Position numbers and translations under genes: made by a program. Under the pieces are notes generated by a model. It was not told the origin of the DNA. It saw only the letters and a list, made by a program, of their open reading frames with translations, and ran no database searches. Below, one piece after another: positions 24,501-37,200 of a stretch of DNA of 64,000 nucleotides. Numbering within the stretch: the first letter of the stretch is position 1; each line of letters begins with the position of its first letter. Source of the stretch: Choristoneura fumiferana (Eukaryota > Arthropoda > Insecta > Lepidoptera > Tortricidae); contig NC_133474.1 of the NCBI RefSeq assembly GCF_025370935.1, positions 13,001,915-13,065,914 of the forward strand. Direction: 5' to 3'.

Positions 24501-27455
24501 ACAATGTCATTATTCCCAGAAAATTATGAAGCACTGAACCACTTCGCATTTAATGATAGAGATACATTCAAAGCAACATAACTATGAGCAGAATATCTGC
24601 TCCACCAATTACCGCGAGACAGGTATAGCACCGACATAATTATTGTCGAGACGACATAAAACGTAATTACTGCAGCTGCGAAATGTAATATGTATCGCGC
24701 TCATTTTCAATTCTGTGAATGCACGCCCCAAATTGTGAGTAACTAACACAGATGAGAAGGGCCACTTCGTATCTATGTCATTTAAGTGAAAATATACGGC
24801 GCGGAGAAAAGAGAGAAATGCGTAAAAACCGTCTAGAGCATTATGGCACGCGGCGAACCATTACTTTTAATATAAATAAAATAACAAAATATGAGCGTCC
24901 GGCCGTTGAGTGCCCCCGGTCGGTCGCACTTTTACATTTGAGTCGCGGCACCCGCTCGCCTCCCCGCACCCCCGACGAATTTATTCGTTTTGTATTGTAC
25001 ACCTATACTATAACGCCTTCTAACATGTGGGTTAATTAACTTATCCCCAAGCATACCTATATAAAATAAACTCTCTTCTCTTCCGATTCCGGAAAAAGTC
25101 TCAAAAACAGATTTATTTAAACGCCTGAACATTTATGGCTGTGTTGGTTTTATGAAAATAGATAGGTAGAGCATTAATATCCAGTAATTAGTAAAGTCAG
25201 TTTTGATTTTCATTGGAGAGTTATTATAACTTAGCAAATATCCCAAATCGCGTGTTCACGGGAGAACCAAGAGCAAAAATATCATAAATTACATTCAGTA
25301 AGATAACACTGTGGACAGGTACTTAATTATTGATGCCAAAATGCGTTTCGCGGAGATGTTCGCCCCTCAACGGTTTGACGGTATAAATGCCCGTTGTAAC
25401 TCGGTAAACGGCCAATGTCCACAATATTTTTCTCGATAATTTAAGACATTATCATTTCATACCTTATGCCGCCATTAAAGAAACGCCACTTGCGTGTCAA
25501 GTAACAACGTAATCTCTGAACTGAAACAGTTAATTCCAAATCGCTGTATGCAATCTTCTTTTTTGGTAAAATCAGGAACGAGAAACAAGTGAGTAGGTAT
25601 GCCTGATATACACCGGTATTAATTATACAGCAAAAGATGATTCTAAAATTTGTTACATGAAACAGTTTTATTAATTAAGTAGATAGAATAGATCTTTGGC
25701 AAAACTTACGTGCAATAAGTATTGGTAGTTTGACACGTATTTGAAGGGAGTAACCCTCAAGTGGTTGTGTGATGGAGACGCGTGTGGGTAAACAAGGAGG
25801 CAAGGTAACAAGCCACTATGTCGACGCGAGGGACGGCGCCCGCGACGCCGCGGGTCGGTGAACGGTGCGGCAGCACTTTCGTGCTCTTGGCTGCGTGTGC
25901 TCCCGCGATGTGCCCTTTACACGCGCTCCTATCAATCAATGTCCACTTTTAATGACTTAATTTTGACATAGCTCGTACAAAAATGTTGCCGCAGAAATCA
26001 CCACATACACCAGAGAAAAATTATGTACATGATTGCAGAGTCTACTTTAGTTATTACCACGAGCTCGATGAACGTCTCCTGCCCGCCGCTAATTACGCTC
26101 GATGCTCTCTTGCGAGGCTTCGCGGCCAATCTGTCCATCGCACTCGATCGTAAAGCGTGCCTAACAAAACGAGAACATAAACATACCTATAGAGCTCGCA
26201 ATAAAACCGCGTGAAAATGGCAATAGCTATTCAGAGGGAGATATTAAAATGCATGGAAATAAATTCGGCGTCGCATTCGGGCGTACGGCTCTGGGGGTGC
26301 AGTAAAAATAAACAGCGACGCCATTAGAACTCACTTCCATATTCAAATTTATGAACGCGTCCGCGCACCACTCGCCGACCGCCGGGCAACCGGCCGCACC
26401 GATCGCCATAACAAATAAATTTGCCGTTTAATTTGAACTTTCAACCCCTCTCACAGGTAGCAGACGTTTCAAAACAATTGAAACATTTATTAGTCCGTAA
26501 AACCGGGATAAGTAAAAGTTTACTTATTGAAAAGTAACGCAACCAAGAACAGTGTAAACAAACGATGACAGTTGGTTCGGTTTGAAGCCGAGAGCGAGCA
26601 GAGACCGCGACGCGGCTTTCGTTTGGGTAAACAGACGTTTTCAAAATTTTGTGTGTTTAAATCGAATGTGACTCGTGTTTCTGAGCTATTTCTGTTTAAC
26701 AGCCGTCCGATGGATCTGAAATAACACCTCGCTAGGTAGGAACCATTCAGAAAACTTAGTTCCGTGCATTAATTCATACGGGATTAGATGTCATCATAAA
26801 CAGGAATTATTTAGTCAACTGAGGTTAGAAACAACAACGTGGAGATACGGAGGAAGTTTTTGCTTTTAATGAGTCTGTGCTATATTTAGGTGTATCAATG
26901 ATTCTCCATTTGGATATGTCCATGTTTTAGATTACTATTTTACGCAAGAATAACAATTTTTCATGCCGAGCTGTCTTACCAATACCTAAGTACCTATCAA
27001 CTGTTTCATGGTGAAAAATCTATTGAAATCAATGAAAAATCAACTCAAAACTTATATTTTCAAAATATTTTCATCGTAATGGAAGCTCTCTAATATTTTT
27101 GATTTCCGTGCCCCAAAATTAAAAAAAGAACACTGATAAAATTATTCGTTGTCTATCTATCTCTCTGTCTATTCAGGGACGCGTAGAAGTATCAAGTTAA
27201 AATTGACATCAAGTAGGTAGGTACTCTCTACTATGTCTGCGATCTCTTAGAGCTGCGAAAAGAAATAGTTTCTAAGTTCACGCAATCAAGAGATACATAC
27301 AAGCTTTTGAAAGGATATTGTCATATAAGAAGGATAAGAATGAAATTCTGTAGGAATTTCCCGTTGACAAAAAACTAGAGAAAAAAATATATTTAAATTA
27401 CTAAATCGAAAAAACCTCTGTTTTTCAAACTACAAACTCATTTTTGGCTTGCTTT
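21515..27455. other. gene-free region with candidate regulatory blocks
   Basis: No coding sequence recognised. Higher-GC, repeat-poor blocks at about 22900-23540, 24570-25000 and 25750-26420 stand out; the rest is AT-rich. A perfect 26-bp palindrome lies at 22002-22027. Confidence 0.45.
22002..22027. repeat. perfect 26-bp palindrome without spacer
   Basis: Two 13-bp arms (aaaaacaatgtgt / acacattgttttt) meet directly. They contain AACAATG and CATTGTT, Sox-like half sites separated by 6 bp. Confidence 0.7.
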
Positions 27456-27460
27456 TTTGT

Positions 27461-27507
27461 ACGGAACCCTGAGTGCAAGAGTTCCACTGATACTTGACTG
27501 GTTTTTT
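27461..27507 (+). repeat. end fragment of 'agggttcc'-type repeat
   Basis: 'gtacggaaccctgagtgcaa' followed by 'acttgactggtttttt' matches the terminal part of this superfamily. Confidence 0.5.
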
Positions 27508-27732
27508 CATATTGATAGATTTAAATAGGTCCTGTATTTTGCTACGCTTTCTATATCATCATTGGATAGCAGGCCTACGTAGGGTGCGATCCCCATAGGT
27601 GTCGTCAAGGGAGAACGGATTTCAATCCTTTATGATGTTCTGTTATTTCTACATCCATTTCTACTTCGTTTTTATCGCAAGGGTATGGCTTAGAATAACT
27701 TAAAACCGCTTTGCCTTTTTATAAGCTTTTTT

Positions 27733-28000
27733 AGGGTTCCGTAGTCAACTAGGAACCCTTAGGTATAGTTTCGCCATGTGTGTCCATCTGTCTGTCTGTC
27801 TGCGGCTAATCTCAGAGATCGTTAGTACTAGAAAGCTGTAATAAAGCATCAATAGCGGCCTAAGGTATAAAATATACCCAAACTTGGAAGATTCCGTACA
27901 CAATACGAAATCTTTCGAAAAATATAACTTGATTTTTTCGTAATGGCTACGGAACCCTATCTTGGGCGTGTCCTACACGCTCTTGGCTGATTTTTTATAG
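27733..28000 (+). repeat. dispersed 'agggttcc' repeat, internally deleted copy
   Basis: Starts 'agggttccgtagtcaactag', contains 'tagtttcgccatgtgtgtcc' and CTGT repeats, and ends 'acggaaccctatcttgggcg' with 'gctgattttt'. It lacks the middle found in the copy at 6133. Confidence 0.65.
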
Positions 28001-28009
28001 GCTTTAACA

Positions 28010-30334
28010 GACTTAAAAAAAGAAGTTCTGAATTCGAATGTGTGATTTTTATCTTAACACTATTGTAAAAATTTCAGTTTACCTATTTAAACCCGTAGGA
28101 ACTGACAATACAAATTGTCAAAAACAAAGTATACAACAAAGGTTCTTATCGCAAATCGATCCGTCCCATATTTTTTTCAAATTAGGTCATTTAAAACACA
28201 AACGTTGCATACAACCATCAAAATTTTAAAGCGAATTAAGTCAAATGACTTCCTTTAAATTTTATAAGGGGCTTCCTTTAAAACGAAATTAACATTGCCC
28301 GAGATAAGAAAAGCGGCGAATCCGACCGCCGTACCGGGACGAATATTTGTATGCAAAAACAAGTATTTTGTGAGGTTCGAACTCGCCCAGCGGTTTTGGA
28401 GATCCAAGCAATGACTTCTGTCACGACGCATTATATTACGTACGATGCGACGTCTCTCTTGCACGCGAAGCTAAAAAAAGCTGTAGAGTTAAAAAAAAGT
28501 TTCTAAAGCCAAAGTAAGACTATTAGGTAATTTAAAAATATTCATGGTACGTATACCTACATCTATCAATCTGATACGAGTAGCAACATGATTGTTTCAG
28601 TTTCTTCAGACTTCGTAACTTATTAAGAAGAGTTTTCCTCAATCAGTCTTGCCACTTGACGCTAGATGGCGCTAGCCGACCTATCAAGCCAAAACATCTA
28701 AAAGTAGATTAGATAAAACAAGAGAGAGTATTTTTAACCATATAATTAGTCAATTCGTACAAAGTTTGACCTGTGAGTGGTTAAATCACGTGTGGGAGGG
28801 TAACGTAAAGACACAAACGTTCGGCCTTGACACGGCGGTGGGTGTTATTGTGATTCCTATTTGAAATGTTTGGCGGTTTATTTTTAAACATCTTCTCTTG
28901 ACTCAAAACAAGGAAAAACATTTTTTTTTCATTGCTTGGAAGGTTTTGTTACTGCGTTAGTTTGTAAAGGAAGTTTTTAAATGCAGAAAGGTACCTACCT
29001 GCCGGTAGGTAAATATGTAGGTGTGATTACCTACCTACTCAACTTGTTTTTGTCAGAAGAATATTTTAGTAGGAGCGCTGATGTATAGGATTTTAGCTAC
29101 CGTACAACGGCTAACCGATAGTGTATTTTCCAACCTCGACATTGGCGGAATCATCGATAGTATCGATGGAGCTATACTTTCAAGAATTGAATTGAAATTG
29201 GTGTATAGGATACTTTAGAAAAAAATACACCATTACACTTGAATTTACAGGTCGCTCATGTGTTTGTTGTCAAAGTACCTACGTACCTATTTCTAACCCC
29301 CGACGCAAAAAGAGGGGTGTTATAAGTTTGACCGCTATGTGTGTCTGTGTGTGTCTGTATGTCTGTGGCACCTTAGCTCTTTAACGGGTAGACCGATTTG
29401 AATGCGGTATTTTTTAATTGAAAGCAGGTTTTCTAGCGATGGTTCTTAGACATGTTTTATCAAAATCGGTTCAATTTTAACTTATTGTAATAGGTACTTA
29501 GTCAACACAAACATCATCAACAGGAGGAGGTATAACATCAGTTCATACCAAGGTGTGGGTAAAATTCTATTCGGTATCAACACTAAAGGGCAATTCAAGC
29601 CCAAATTCAGCCGAGTCACGGCTCCAAAATTTGGTCTCAGCAGTTTAGGATCACCTAATCAAATTATTTAAAGTCATTTTGTCCGTGTGTTAGAATGACT
29701 GGCAGATAGCAAATTGCCGCGCCCCGGGAGCTCCGAAACACCTACTATATTTAATTTAACAAAGCTGCCAGCTCCCGGCCTCCGCTTTTTAATAACTACC
29801 CTCGTAAACTTTTTTTCTAAATTAAAATTGGATCTAGTTACGGGTGTCAGTGCTGCGATTCGTCACGAGCTGGATATGCTTCGGATATTTTAATCTGAAT
29901 CCGTTTGTTCGGAATGCCCGTTTGATTTGATACGTGAAGGTGTTGCTGGGGCTCCATGCTTTAGAGCACCTCGGTTGCTTAGGTACCTACGCGTTGAAGG
30001 TGGCTGTAAAAATTGTAGTACATGGAATTAAGTGTAATGAAAATAGAAAAATAATAACAGTTTTTCCTTATAAAATAAATTAAAAATATGAAGGGTAGGT
30101 ACGGGCATGAGTATTTTTATATAAATGCAATAAAAATGTTAACCTAAGGCACGATATAAAACAATAGAAAAGATGAAACAGTAGGTTGTACCTAACAAAA
30201 AAAATTGCATGTGAAATTTACGCCCTCTATAAGCATTTTAGACAGATATATATAGGGTACGTCAAAATTTTGAGTTTCGAAGATCCCTCATTTGATTTCT
30301 ACTTTTTTGTGTCATATTTTACCCAATTTGCAAG
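28010..30334. other. gene-free region upstream of sal
   Basis: AT-rich, no gene recognised, apart from the 'cccccgacgc' repeat (29295-29478) and a GC-rich unique patch (29700-29800). Confidence 0.45.
29295..29478 (+). repeat. dispersed repeat ('cccccgacgcaaaaagaggg' family)
   Basis: Starts cccccgacgcaaaaagaggg, followed by 'tgttataagtttgaccgcta', a (TGTC)n-like run and 'tcaaaatcggttcaa'. I recognise this as a frequent lepidopteran repeat; class not known to me. Confidence 0.55.
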
Positions 30335-30336
30335 TA

Positions 30337-30613
30337 TCTTGCAGGTGGTAGGACCTTGTGCAAGGTCCGTCCGGATTGCTACCACCATCTTGCTCGCTAA
30401 TCTTGCCGTGAAGCAGCACTTCTTGCACTGTTGTGTTTCGGCGTGGAGAGTAAGACAGCCGGTGAAATTACTGGCACTTGAGGTATCCCTTAGGCCTCTA
30501 GGTTGGCAACGCATCTGCAATACCCCTGGTGTTGCAGATGTTTATGGGCGGTGGTGATCTCTTACCATCAGGAGACCCACTTGCTCGTTTGCCATCCAGT
30601 CGAATAAAAAAAA
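30337..30613 (+). mobile_element. retroelement 3' end / SINE, copy 1 with A-tail
   Basis: Contains 'atgggcggtggtgatctctt' and 'accatcaggagacccacttg' and ends in an A-run (about 30605-30613). A roughly 90% similar copy lies at 59960-60252 in the other orientation. The sense frame stays open to ...DVYGRW in both copies. Confidence 0.7.
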
Positions 30614-30789
30614 ATCTTATTTCTAATTTTTCAGTAGTAAAAAAAGTTTTAAAAGCAACGATATATATAAACTAACATTCCTTCGCATAATAACCAAAAA
30701 AGCCAACATCAAATTAATGTATTCAAAATACTTTTTGTTATGATTGACTGACTTTAAAACAATAAATTAGATGACGTGTAGCCTTAATT

Positions 30790-31192
30790 AGTGTATGTGG
30801 GAGGCTTCGCGGGGCGACCACGTCGCCATCTAGCGGGCGAGTGCCGCCCACCGCCGCCCGCCGGCCCACACCACATATCGCTTATGAATATGAGGCGTTA
30901 TGATTATGAAAATATGCCCCGCCCCGAATATGGAAGAGGGGGTTCGTGTGGCGCGTGCGAATGGGCGAAGTTTGATTTATGAGTCGGGGGCGGCCCCGCC
31001 TCCTGTCATAACTGTGTACCTGGTGCGCGCGCGCGCTGGCCCGCCGCCCTCCTCGCCTGCTCAGTCGCGCTTCAGATGGCGAGTGGCGCGCCCGGCCGCA
31101 CCCCGTCTCCGCACCGAGCCCGAGCGACCCGCGAGCGCGCGACCCCTGCCCGGCCCGCCATGCGCCGGCCCCGGCCCTGAGCGACCGCCAGC
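30790..31192 (+). promoter_or_regulatory. sal: GC-rich promoter-like region and 5' UTR of sal
   Basis: About 400 bp of GC- and CpG-rich DNA in an AT-rich background lies directly upstream of the sal start codons. It contains alternating GC runs (around 31025-31038) and an initiator-like TCAGTC at 31061-31066; I see no TATA box at the usual distance. Function is inferred from position and composition. Confidence 0.5.
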
Positions 31193-31235
31193 ATGCCGCG
31201 CGTCAAGCCAGCCTGCGTCCGCCGCGTCTCCATCG
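31193..31235 (+). CDS. sal: sal alternative first coding exon 1a
   Basis: ATG followed by 14 codons (MPRVKPACVRRVSI) and one extra base, then a GT donor (ATCG|GTACCT). Phase 1 matches the phase-1 acceptor of exon 2 at 39600, giving ...VSI-G-ESSGSC. It lies at the end of a very GC-rich block. If this donor is skipped, the frame runs on to a TGA before 31325, so the same ATG would then act as an upstream ORF for exon 1b. Choice of this exon is inferred from phase and context only. Confidence 0.6.
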
Positions 31236-34200
31236 GTACCTATCCTTGCTACCACCACGCACATCACACATACATTTCGGAACAGTGAACATATTATTTT
31301 GAAGCGAACGGTGGTCATTCGACAATGATTCAGTTAGCGACGATTAAATTCGGCATCCACCAGAAAGTGAGCATGAGCACTAATCGCCTTCGACGTGGTG
31401 AGTACAGTGCAGTGAATACACTTGACAAAGTTTTCGGTTTGGCGGAGGAAACGTGCGACAGAGGTAGGTGCGGAATAAAAACAAGCTTTGTGAAGTGACT
31501 AATGCTAAAGTTTCTGAACGTGAGTACAAGTTTCAAAAAGTTGGCAGATTAATATAGGTATGACTTTATTTTCAAAGTAGAAGTTTTAAAAAGCCAAACT
31601 ATTCTGATTTTTTTATGTATAATCTACATTATAAAAAATATGTTTATTTATAACGAGCAACGTTACTTAAACTGATTATGGATTTTTCATGTTCCCAGTA
31701 TAAACTACCTATTGAAAAAGTCAGATTAATTAACGAATAAAGACAGCTTTACGATTAAATTGAGAACTTACTCCAAAATATTGGTGTTGTGTTTATTTGA
31801 TTTGTGAGGTTGTTATAGACCTCATTGACGTTGCAGGGCCAAATTCCACACAATATTTTTCTCTTGTGTTCGGTGTGCTTTCTGAATGAGTAAAAATAAC
31901 TTGGAGAAACAAATTCGTGGCACGCTTAGCGACGAAATTGCTCAATAGGATATCTGGAATTTCTCGAAGAGAAATTGCATTCTAGATCAAAAATGTGATT
32001 TAGTATGAAAATATTTTAATGGCATGACGTTTTTTTCTTTTTGTTATTAAAGTATTTAATGGGCTCGATGTATAATAAACGTGGAACACAGTTACAAGCC
32101 CAAATGGAAGCTGTCATTTTTTTATTATTGCACCGTCAGTCTGCTTATCTCAGTGCCAGTTTTATGAGCGCTCTATAAAATACTAAGCGACGTTTTATCT
32201 GCCAACTATTGAAATAACGTATTCACATTCTTATGAAATATATTCAATGTTTGTTTGCTCTACTAATAGAGTCGAAAAACTTGTTAATGTTCCGGTTCTA
32301 GTGCTCGAAATGAAACGTTGATATGCATAAAGCTTCCATTTACGCGCCGCTCGATGATGAATAATTACCCAAGATATAATTTATAGTCTTTCGGTAAATA
32401 GATTAATTATCTTTCAACTTAAATTATAAACTTAAAATATTTTAATGGTGATTGCGGCGATAAAACAAAATATAAATAAATTTATTGTACGTGGGTTGAA
32501 AGTCGTTAGGTACAAGTGTTGTGTAGTCGTTATCACGGCCACAAATCAGCATGGCTTTATAGACGCGTTTAATATCGCTATCATTTCGACTTCACTCTTG
32601 ACGTTTACTATAACTTGCATATGAAAACTCTGAGCACACCTCTAAATTATTATTTAAGATCAGGTAGACACACCTAGAGCTATTGATAAAAATGCAACCT
32701 GTTTATAATTTGAACAATTCTTGCTTGACGAATTTACAAAGCGGGTTGTTTTGTAAACTAAGTATAATAGTGGGTTTAGGCGGCGGTTTTGGGACAGTAA
32801 CACTTGTTTTTTTTTATTCTGCGTAATGCAGCGGCGGCGCGCGGCCATTCAGCCTGCACCAGAATCCCGCCGTCAACTGGCCACGATAATCCTTCATCTT
32901 AGAAAACTATTAAACGCGCCGGCATCTTGCCTCAAATGAGATGGTTAATCCCTCGCCGCAACACGGCTCGGATTACCCCTGTTTTGTGTCGGTGCTCATT
33001 TTATCACTATTATTCAATGTAAACATTATAAAAGTAAAAAAAAAACGATACTTTGACGAAATCATTCGGTTAATATCTTGGACCGGACGTGCAATTAGTT
33101 TTTTTCTTTTTTAGTTTATGGGACGCCTGAGTTAATTTTTGAAATTACTTCACTTAATAATATTTTCGAAACTGGTGATAAAATATGCGAAATATGCAAC
33201 AATAATAGAAAAATACAACTCTACTTAATGCTATCAACTGTGTTAAGCAGTTGAGACCAGACCACAGATTTTGACCATTTACGATTGATATTTTCGTGTC
33301 AAATTATTTCAAATATTAGACACTTTTATGAATATTATGCTCATTATTATATAAATATTATACCAACAAACTGCTATGGAGGCAGAGGCAAATAGTAACA
33401 AGTATTTTTCTACTGCTTTTGTTATTGTAAGAGTAAATAAATTTAAAATAATAATATTGTACCTACTATAAACACTTTATTGTACAAAAATAAATTAACA
33501 AATACAATTGAGATAAAATTAGCTATAGGTACCTAAATTAGTAATAGTGAAAGCTACAATGCAATATCTGTTTTTTTGTCATATATTTCTTGTCCTAATA
33601 TAGGTAGAGTTATACATACATATATACTTATGTACAAAAATGAATCATCGTTTAATATAGAAGCTTGAAGTACCTATCATCGACAAAATTACCTACATAT
33701 AAGTAGGTACCGTGCACAAAATGTACGACCTACAACATTATTGTGGAGTTATGAATAAAGGTCTTTATATCAGTAATATTTTAAATAAGAGTCAGATAAG
33801 AGAAGAAATCATTATCCTATTATACCTAGTGCCATCCACGAAGACTCGTGATTTTGTCAAAATTAGACATTAATGACATTGTAATAAGAACCACGGCACG
33901 CGTCATCGTGAATGATTCTACCTATATACCCCATATCTTCAACATCTTTTTTCTTTATAATTAATGTCACATTTCTTGTTACTTTATATGGTATAAAAAG
34001 GTGAAAGTCAACTGTTGGTACTTCACCAACCTCTACATTATTCAAACAAGATTTTCACAAAAAACCGTTGTAAATGCGTGAAATAGTGGAATACGTAAAA
34101 ACAAAAACATATTACCGTAAAATATTACTATATCCCTGGCCAAAAAATAATTTAATAAAATAATAATTTAACACGTTCCTAATTGGTTAACATATAAAAA

Positions 34201-37200
34201 CCGTTGGGTAACTGGTTCCTGTTCATTCGCGTTTTACGAATTAGTAAATAGCTACAAAGATTTTAAAATATTTATTTTTATTTCTTAACGGAAATATTGA
34301 TTAGATGAACATTCTGCGGTAAAAACATCAGAAAAAGTATTATACTAATTTCTTTCATAGCTTATTATTAATAATGAATGCGTTCCAAAAAATATCTTAG
34401 ATGTCAAGATGAACTATGTATGTGAAAGCAAGACCATCGTCATAATCATCAGGAACGTAAAATCGATTGAAATGACGAATAACAATTATGAGAACCAAGG
34501 TATTCAATGAATTTTTCTCGCATTTTACAAACCCTATCATTATTATAGGTAGTGAGATAATTAAGGTCAAACGGTCAAACCAAAACTCAACATTTTCTGT
34601 TGTAGAAGACACTCAGGTGACACATCTGTCACCAGTAGGTAGTACTTGTTTCTTTTGACTATTGTCAGCGTGACACAAACGCAAATATTTTTTCTCTGAA
34701 AATAAAAATATTCAGTAGGTAGACATTTTTGTAGTTACAAGTTACAAGCAAGAAAGACATTCTTTGTGGAATTTGTGGCAATTCCTGTCAAAAGATTCAC
34801 AATTGATGGCGGAAGTCTGCACTTTGCTAGCGAGTTTTACGCCTTTTTTTATTGTTTATCACTTTACTAACGCATTTATCATCGGCTAATGATTTGAATT
34901 ATCATTTTAGTCAAGACGGTTTTGTTACCAAACTTTTTTGTCATTGTATCAATATACCAAAAGTATCTCCTTCACTTTATTTTAATCCAGATCTAGGCAA
35001 CATAAAATTACTTGTTATGCTCCTTGTAGGTAGGTACATACATAAAGTTAAATCTTTGTCAAATACTTTTTTTTCAATAATTCGTTTTTTATATTAATAA
35101 GTAAATACAACTAGATATACATATTTACAAATTTAATACATGAGAAATAAAAGGTAGGTACCCAACGTAGAAAACAAACACTTGTTTACACTGTTGTTGT
35201 TTAATTTCCCCGCAGTCGAAGAGAAGCGCAGAAACTCATTTTACCTTCAACTTAACTAACAGCCCTCGCCTGCAGCTGGACATAAAGGTTTCTGGTAAGA
35301 TGACTCAGTTTGTGCACTTGTTTAAAATGTATAAAACGTCTTTGACTAGACAAGTTTTATCTGTGACAACTAGCGACATCTATTGCGGAGTAGCCAAACC
35401 ACGCCAAATTCAAACAAATTTTAATGATATTAAATTTTGTGGACCTTAGCCAGTGGAATAAACCCGTAGCAAATAAAAAGAATATGTATTTTAACTTAAA
35501 TCTTAATGTTAAACTGATGTCCATTTGTTAAAAAAACGCAGATTATAAAAAAAATAACATTGTCACTAGGGTAGGTTGCCACTTTCTTCGTAAAGTTTCA
35601 CGTAAAATGCTGTAACATTATAGTTTCGTATATACGTATTTGAATTTTAAAATTATTATTTTTATTTTTTTATGCTGTACTAAACCAATGGTAAAGTTAC
35701 ATACATTTTGACACTACTAAACTGAGCAACAGCAAGTGGTTATTAATTGGATTATAATTTAATATGCTTTGTAGAAATTGGTAGGACATCGCTTTGTCTA
35801 ACACTCATCTTCTTTAAAAAAAATATATAAACGCCTTGGAAGAGGCCTATGTCCAGCAGTGGACTGCTGTAGGCTGATCATGATGAAACGCTAGACGTCC
35901 TCTCAGACAAGAGAATTATTTTTACACAATTTTAATACTTGCAATATTTGTATTTAGGTAGTACGAGTATAGGTACTAAATTGTCTCAAATTTTACAGGT
36001 CCAATTTCACCATATTCGAGTGAATTGACTTGATGTTTGGTACGAATATATAGGTAGGGTAACAATTTAAGTACAAAGTCATCAAAAATCTTTTATAAAA
36101 ATTCAAAATGGAATTCATGTGTCTGTTATTCCTTATTAAAAAACTACTGGAAAGCAATATCGTTATGGTAAATTTCGTACAGAAAAAAAAACCTAAAGTT
36201 ATTATTATCCCCGGGTACAATAAAAAAGATCAATTTACAGACCCTTATACATGTCATGCAGCGCTGTGCATGCATAAAACAGCTGCTTTTAATTTTAGAC
36301 AAGAATGACAAATTTATTTGACCACTTAGCTTAGCGTACCTATCGATCTTATAACACTTCAGATCTATACATCAAGAAATACCCAGCAAGAGCACCATTT
36401 ATAAGTAATTTCCTACTAAGATAAACGTCGGCGCCTGGTAATACTCGACCGACATGCTAATAATCTATTTTTTCAGTACATAACACCCAGCTATCACTTA
36501 TATTGCTAAAGACGTTTCAAAAAAACTGTCCCCAGATTTTACTCGAAAAGACTGTGTCAAAAATACAAATTAAGTATGACATTAAATTAAAAACACAAAT
36601 AATATTGCTTTTGTAACTGACATGTAAAGTATCGATATTATTAGAGAGCTGTAGACTGTATTATTCCGTGCTTAACTTAAAGTACCTGGAGGGCCAAGCT
36701 TTGTCCAGGCTAAAATTAGTAACTATTGTTTTACCATAGGTGAGACAATACAATACTAGATCGGTTTTCGCCCCCAAAACCCGACGTGGCAAATTTCTGA
36801 GACACTCGAAATAAATAAATATGCAAGAATTGCTTTTTAAAGGATATTACATAAATAAATAAAAAAACATTGGTTACAACGATGTTTTAAATTGAATTAC
36901 TGCTAAATACGTGTGGCTTCCTAGTTATTATATCAAATGAAAAAGTAAGAAATAAACGGATTACATTTGGCGTAAACTAGATTTAGGCAACATTACATTT
37001 AATTCTACAATTTTTTTATAATCAGTATTGAATCTTGGTGAATAGCATTATTAAATTTACTTTAGGTAGAAAAAAACCTTAATTCTAGAAAATAAGATTT
37101 GTTTTCATGCCAATGTATCTGGTTAGAAATGTGACAGCAGCGGCAGATTTTACCATGTCTAAAGCAAAATAAACTATTTCATTTAATTTCATACATGTAG

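Noticed and set aside
28980..29045. Runs of gtaggta/tacctac as possible regulatory repeats
   Set aside because: Such runs are scattered through the whole window and seem typical of the genome; nothing marks this cluster as special.
30900..31328. 142-codon frame across the sal promoter block
   Set aside because: Pro/Arg/Ala composition is an effect of GC-rich sequence; it overlaps the sal start exons in another frame and resembles no protein.
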